A stretch of DNA of 64,000 nucleotides, taken from assembly GCA_016806645.1 (NCBI GenBank), contig JACSYO010001795.1, positions 313,501 through 377,500 on the forward strand, written 5' to 3'. Shown piece by piece: positions 59,963 to 64,000 of the stretch. The position numbers were made by a program, and so were the translations under genes. The number at the start of each line of letters is the position of its first letter. Positions within the stretch are counted from its first letter, which is position 1. The notes beneath the pieces are model-generated. The model saw only the letters and a program-made list of their open reading frames with translations, did not search any database and was not told where the DNA came from. This DNA comes from Ophiodon elongatus (lineage: Eukaryota; Chordata; Actinopteri; Perciformes; Hexagrammidae).

Positions 59963-62900
59963 GGAGGACCTGACATGTCTGTTGGGTGTGAGCATCCAGG
60001 CAGGATATTGGATGTGATGATGGTATATTGGTTCCTAATCCTCGGGAGAATTTAATGCATGTGGTGGTGAGTTCACATCCAAGCTTGTCTGACCTGGTTA
60101 CAGGATTACACAAAATTTACTGTCACAAATACTGCAATGCAAGGAGAAACCATGCAAGAGTTAGAGACAAGCAGGAAACATAGTGTCCTCTGAACACTGA
60201 CTCTGACCCTAACATGCTATTGATTTACCTATTAATAAGGAATTAAGGTATTTTAATGTAGTTTTCAAAAGGATAATGAAAGGATAAATTAATAGATTGT
60301 ACTCAAATATTAACTCTTTCAAAAAGGACCTCCCGCCCAATGACCACAGTAGATTGTCGTTTGCATGATCCTGTTAAAATCAATCTGAAATACAAACCAT
60401 AATAACTAGACAGTGAAAAGGCTAAGGCTTCTGTCATTAAGTGCAGTCACAAGTGGAACGTAATAAAACTATCAAAAAGCCTCTACTCAACGATCTGCTC
60501 AAATGAGCACATTTCAAAAACTCAAAAATGTATAGTTAGCTTATGGAATGTAAAGAAATGTATTGCTCATGTTTCTACATTTGAAAAAATATATTGTGTG
60601 ATAAATACAAAGAATGACAATCACTACTGTTTATATACTTGACCGTTTCCCTAAGGCTGTGCAGATATTAGGATATGAAGCATTTGAAGGAATGGCATCA
60701 CAATAAGAAAAATGACCAATGTAAGCACTGGCAGACCATTAATGACGGGTTAGAGGCTTTTGAATGGTTACAGGGGTCAAATGAGGAGTTATCGTGGTAT
60801 TTTAAGGGATTCTTGTTACACAGTGGAAAGTGGATATTAAATGGGATGAAAGCTATTTTCTTCTGGATAAATGTAGCAATTTCTCAGTGCATTCCAGACT
60901 AGTGAGTCCATTTTATATTCTGATCATGTAAACTAGTTCATTCTGATGCTTTTTAGGCTTCTTTCTGTTGCTCGGCTCAGTTATAAGAGGATGTATTTAG
61001 CTTTGTATGGGAGCCATGTGTAAAACTGTATATATTGCAAAATCAATATCCTTTAAATGATGAGGATGATAAGGTCTCACTGTGTGTAGCTTTGATTGCA
61101 TGTCCCGTTATATATGTGTGAATGTGTGTTCCTTCGAGGCTCTAAGGGCTCTTTCATGTTACTGCAGTGTGAACATGTCTGCAGGGCCAACATGAATATC
61201 TGTACGAGTTCATTTAAAAAACACATTCCAGCAACAAGGTAATTTACATTACATAAAACGTCAAGAGCCAAGGTGTAAAAGAAACACGTTATAAAATAAA
61301 AGACACATTATAACAGAATAGGAAATAAAAGCAAGCTATAATAAGACGGGTACACAATACAAAATCCCTAAACCATTCAGAGCTTTATAAACCAACAGTA
61401 GTATTTTGAAATCAATCATTTTGGCCAACAGGAAGCCCGTGAAAAGACCTCAGACTTGTGTGGTCCATTTTCTTGGTCTCGGTGTGGACTCGATCAGCAG
61501 TGAAGTAAATATGCTTAGTGGGCTGGAAAGTGTATGTAATATATTCTATTATGCTGAAATGTCCTTCAATATAAAAGTTTCTAAACTCAATAGTCAAAAT
61601 AGACGTTTGGAGAATACAGTCAAATTGGTAAAAAGGACATCTGTAGGATAAATATTATGACAGTAAGTTGGTGCAAGACAAATATGAAGTGACAGATTGT
61701 CAGCTTTTATGTGGAGGTTTTCAGTAGCTTAGATAATATATATAAATACCACTTTTTGGACACATTGCCCACTCTTACTTTATATTTTGATCGACTGCCA
61801 CTTCTTTTTTAACGGAACACTTGTGTTTCCACTGTATGTCAAACTGACAAAGCTTTCCTTAAAATGACTGACAATGTATGACAGTTTCACAATTGCAATT
61901 AGAACCTTATAAAATGTATTCCTGTCCAGCTTAAGAATGTTTCATCAGTAACTGACATGTATTTAGAGACACATGGGACCTCATTCACTGAGGCTGCGCG
62001 TTTCTACTGTTTCGTTGGCTATGCTAGAAACTTGTTGCCATGTTTTGCCGATGGGAGTTTGTTTTCGGGGCTGTCGGAGAAATGGGGTTTCAGTCCATCA
62101 AGATTTCAGATTAAATAATACTAGGAACGATGGGCGGTCCACAAAATTCACCATGTAATCATGCAGTATTTAGTTGATATAACATAAGCATTGTCTTTGT
62201 TATTCTCCATATAAAAAGGAGGAAGGTTTCGTCTAAACTCCTCAAAGCCACTGTTCACGAATTCCATAATTTCACCGCTAATTGAAAACAAGCTAACACA
62301 GAGGTTAAAAAGGAAGATGTTTATATCAAACAATATGGAACAGCACATATAATTTACATCATACTGTACATCACTTTCTTAAATACCGTAATACTGTATA
62401 ATTATTGTAATTACCGATTAATGTTAAATTAAACCAGCTTTATGAATGCAATTGTGTTAATGTATGTAAATGTGCTTGTTTGTATGGAAGTATGTAAATG
62501 TGTAAATGTGTCAGCCACAACACTTCACTGAGCATCACCGTTGCAAACCCTTTAGCTGTGATTGCTTAACCTTTCAAATTTGTGGAAATTGAATAAGCGG
62601 CTAGATCTGTAAAAGTTGAAAACAGCTATCATTTTAAACATGGGCGTTAGAGACATTGAAAATGTGGGTGGAATAATCTAACTGGGGATTTTGTCATTCC
62701 CTTTTAACATGTGGTCAGATACTTTTATCAGACTTTGATAGCATGAGAAACATTATAGGCATATTTTTGTAATTTCATCCGGAGGAAGTGTTTGGCCCCA
62801 TATCACATATTTGAAGATATTGAAAAGCTAAAAGCACAGAAATTGATTCGGAGTCGTCTTTAATAATAACCACAATTTGTTTTTTATCTAAACTGAATGA

Positions 62901-62970
62901 TCTCTTTATGTTATCAAATTAATGAGTAAAGTGGAGAAGATGACTGTGGTCAAACTCTCCAGTAAACTAC
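59961..62970. other. Unique DNA, no gene seen
   Basis: Three kilobases of AT-rich single-copy sequence with frames under 85 codons and no recognised repeat. Confidence 0.5.
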
Positions 62971-62989
62971 ATTCATCTTCCTAATATTT

Positions 62990-63180
62990 CTACTACAATG
63001 AAGAATCAGCAGGGTTCTGTATCAGAAAGCAGGATCAACAAACTCTGAGCCTAAACCTGATATCTGAGTTGACTTACCCTGAGATTGGGAACCCTGAGTT
63101 TCCGGTTCCAGGACAGTTGATCGGAGTTTGTTCAGCCATCTCAAGATTCACCATGAATGCTTCCATTTTGATCCATGCCT
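62990..63180. repeat. ACTCTGAG-rich dispersed repeat, partial
   Basis: AACAAACTCTGAGCCTAAAC, GAACCCTGAGTTTCCGGTTC and GTTGATCGGAGTTTGTTCAG resemble a palindromic repeat I recall from teleosts, in which ACTCTGAG and CTCAGAGT motifs mirror each other. Only one copy is present here. Confidence 0.4.
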
Positions 63181-64000
63181 TAGAAATATAAACACATGTA
63201 GGCTTTATATAGACTGTACACATTTATCTGTATAAAAGAGCCTAAATCAAAGCGTAGTTAACACGATTAAGTTATATTCAGTATTGTCAATTAATTAATT
63301 GTGTTACATTTCCTTAATGGATGTTAAAGTGGTGGAATCTGACTGTGTATTAGACTGTAGCCTATATTGCATTTTAAATATATTTGTTGAGCTTTAATCT
63401 GTCAGAGACCAAATAAAGGAGACAGCAACTGAAGATGATTAAAAATGTTAGTGGGGTAGTTTGCGTATAGTCGTTAACGTTGGCTTTTTACTTCGGCCGA
63501 TTACATTCAGACTTCAAATGACTTAGCGCGACATGCATATCATTGTGATTGAGAGGGGGCTAAACTAATGACTTTAAAAAGTGGGTAAAAAACTAGTGAG
63601 ACATCGTGGATAAAGCTGTTTGGTTTGAGCTGACGTGTTGTTAAGGGCTCTCTAAGGACAAACGCCCAAAAATGTGAATGTTTACCTTCTCTGAAGATGA
63701 AGAAAGACATTGTGCATCTATCAGTGTAATGAATACAGAAGGGAGTTGGGCAGTGTTAGGTTGTAATAAAATAAAATGACTTACACTGTAAATAAGGAAT
63801 GTCTATGTATAAATTACGATACTTAAAAAAGGATAATTAATAAGGAATAGTGAGCCTTATGGGAAGGAGTATGCGTGACATTCTTTTCTAACTTAGACTT
63901 TCAGGTATGCATGGAATGAGAGAGAGAGAGGGGGATGGATACTACAGAAACAAAGAGCAATAAAACGACTCCACTAGGAAGGGGGATGCTTTGCTGAACT
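63181..64000. other. Unique DNA, no gene seen
   Basis: No feature recognised. A short GA run lies at 63919-63930. Confidence 0.5.

Noticed and set aside
59571..60113. 180-codon minus frame
   Set aside because: It passes through a GT microsatellite (poly Thr-His) and has no domain on either side.

Overview
The window looks like non-coding chromosomal DNA from a ray-finned fish, most likely a percomorph teleost. Evidence: very long pure (CA)n/(GT)n tracts every few kilobases, AT-rich unique DNA with no bacterial-style gene packing, non-LTR elements with (GATG)n or (ATCT)n tails, a V-SINE-like tRNA-derived SINE, and several dispersed repeat families that I recognise only as typical of teleost genomes. 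I find no tRNA or rRNA gene, no CRISPR, and no open frame supportable as a host protein. The long open frames (up to about 600 codons) are tandem arrays whose unit has no stop codon or has a length divisible by three.

Layout. 1-13.1 kb: unique sequence with CA tracts, two good copies and one fragment of a ~0.5 kb dispersed repeat (family A), a ~0.4 kb repeat (family B) and a SINE. 13.1-16.1 kb: a ~2.5 kb element with 19-bp perfect terminal inverted repeats and no transposase, abutted at its right end by a 455-bp element with 106-bp inverted repeats. 17.3-17.9 kb: a decayed Penelope-like GIY-YIG endonuclease remnant. 22.28-22.65 kb: a solo LTR with a 5-bp target duplication. 23.7-24.9 kb and 53.8-55.1 kb: two inverted copies of an unidentified ~1.2 kb family. 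27-30 kb: hairpin, E-box repeats, a GT tract and a 12-bp minisatellite. 37.7-39.3 kb: a GC-rich 10-bp minisatellite of about 150 units. 40-43.3 kb: LTR-like sequence, another family A copy and a 41-bp palindrome. 48.3-53.5 kb: three non-LTR retrotransposon pieces, an AT block and a 33-bp minisatellite. The remainder is unique DNA with a few stretches that look like candidate conserved regulatory sequence.

No genes work together here in the operon sense. The biology is that of mobile elements and tandem repeats: nested insertion, decay, and arrays apparently seeded inside or beside transposons. The strongest observations are the 13.1-16.1 kb pair, the two LINE copies sharing a 53-bp frameshifting duplication, the 33-bp array at a LINE 5' junction, the solo LTR, the Penelope-like remnant and the G-quadruplex-capable 10-bp array. 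Family names recalled from general knowledge are marked as such; no search was run.
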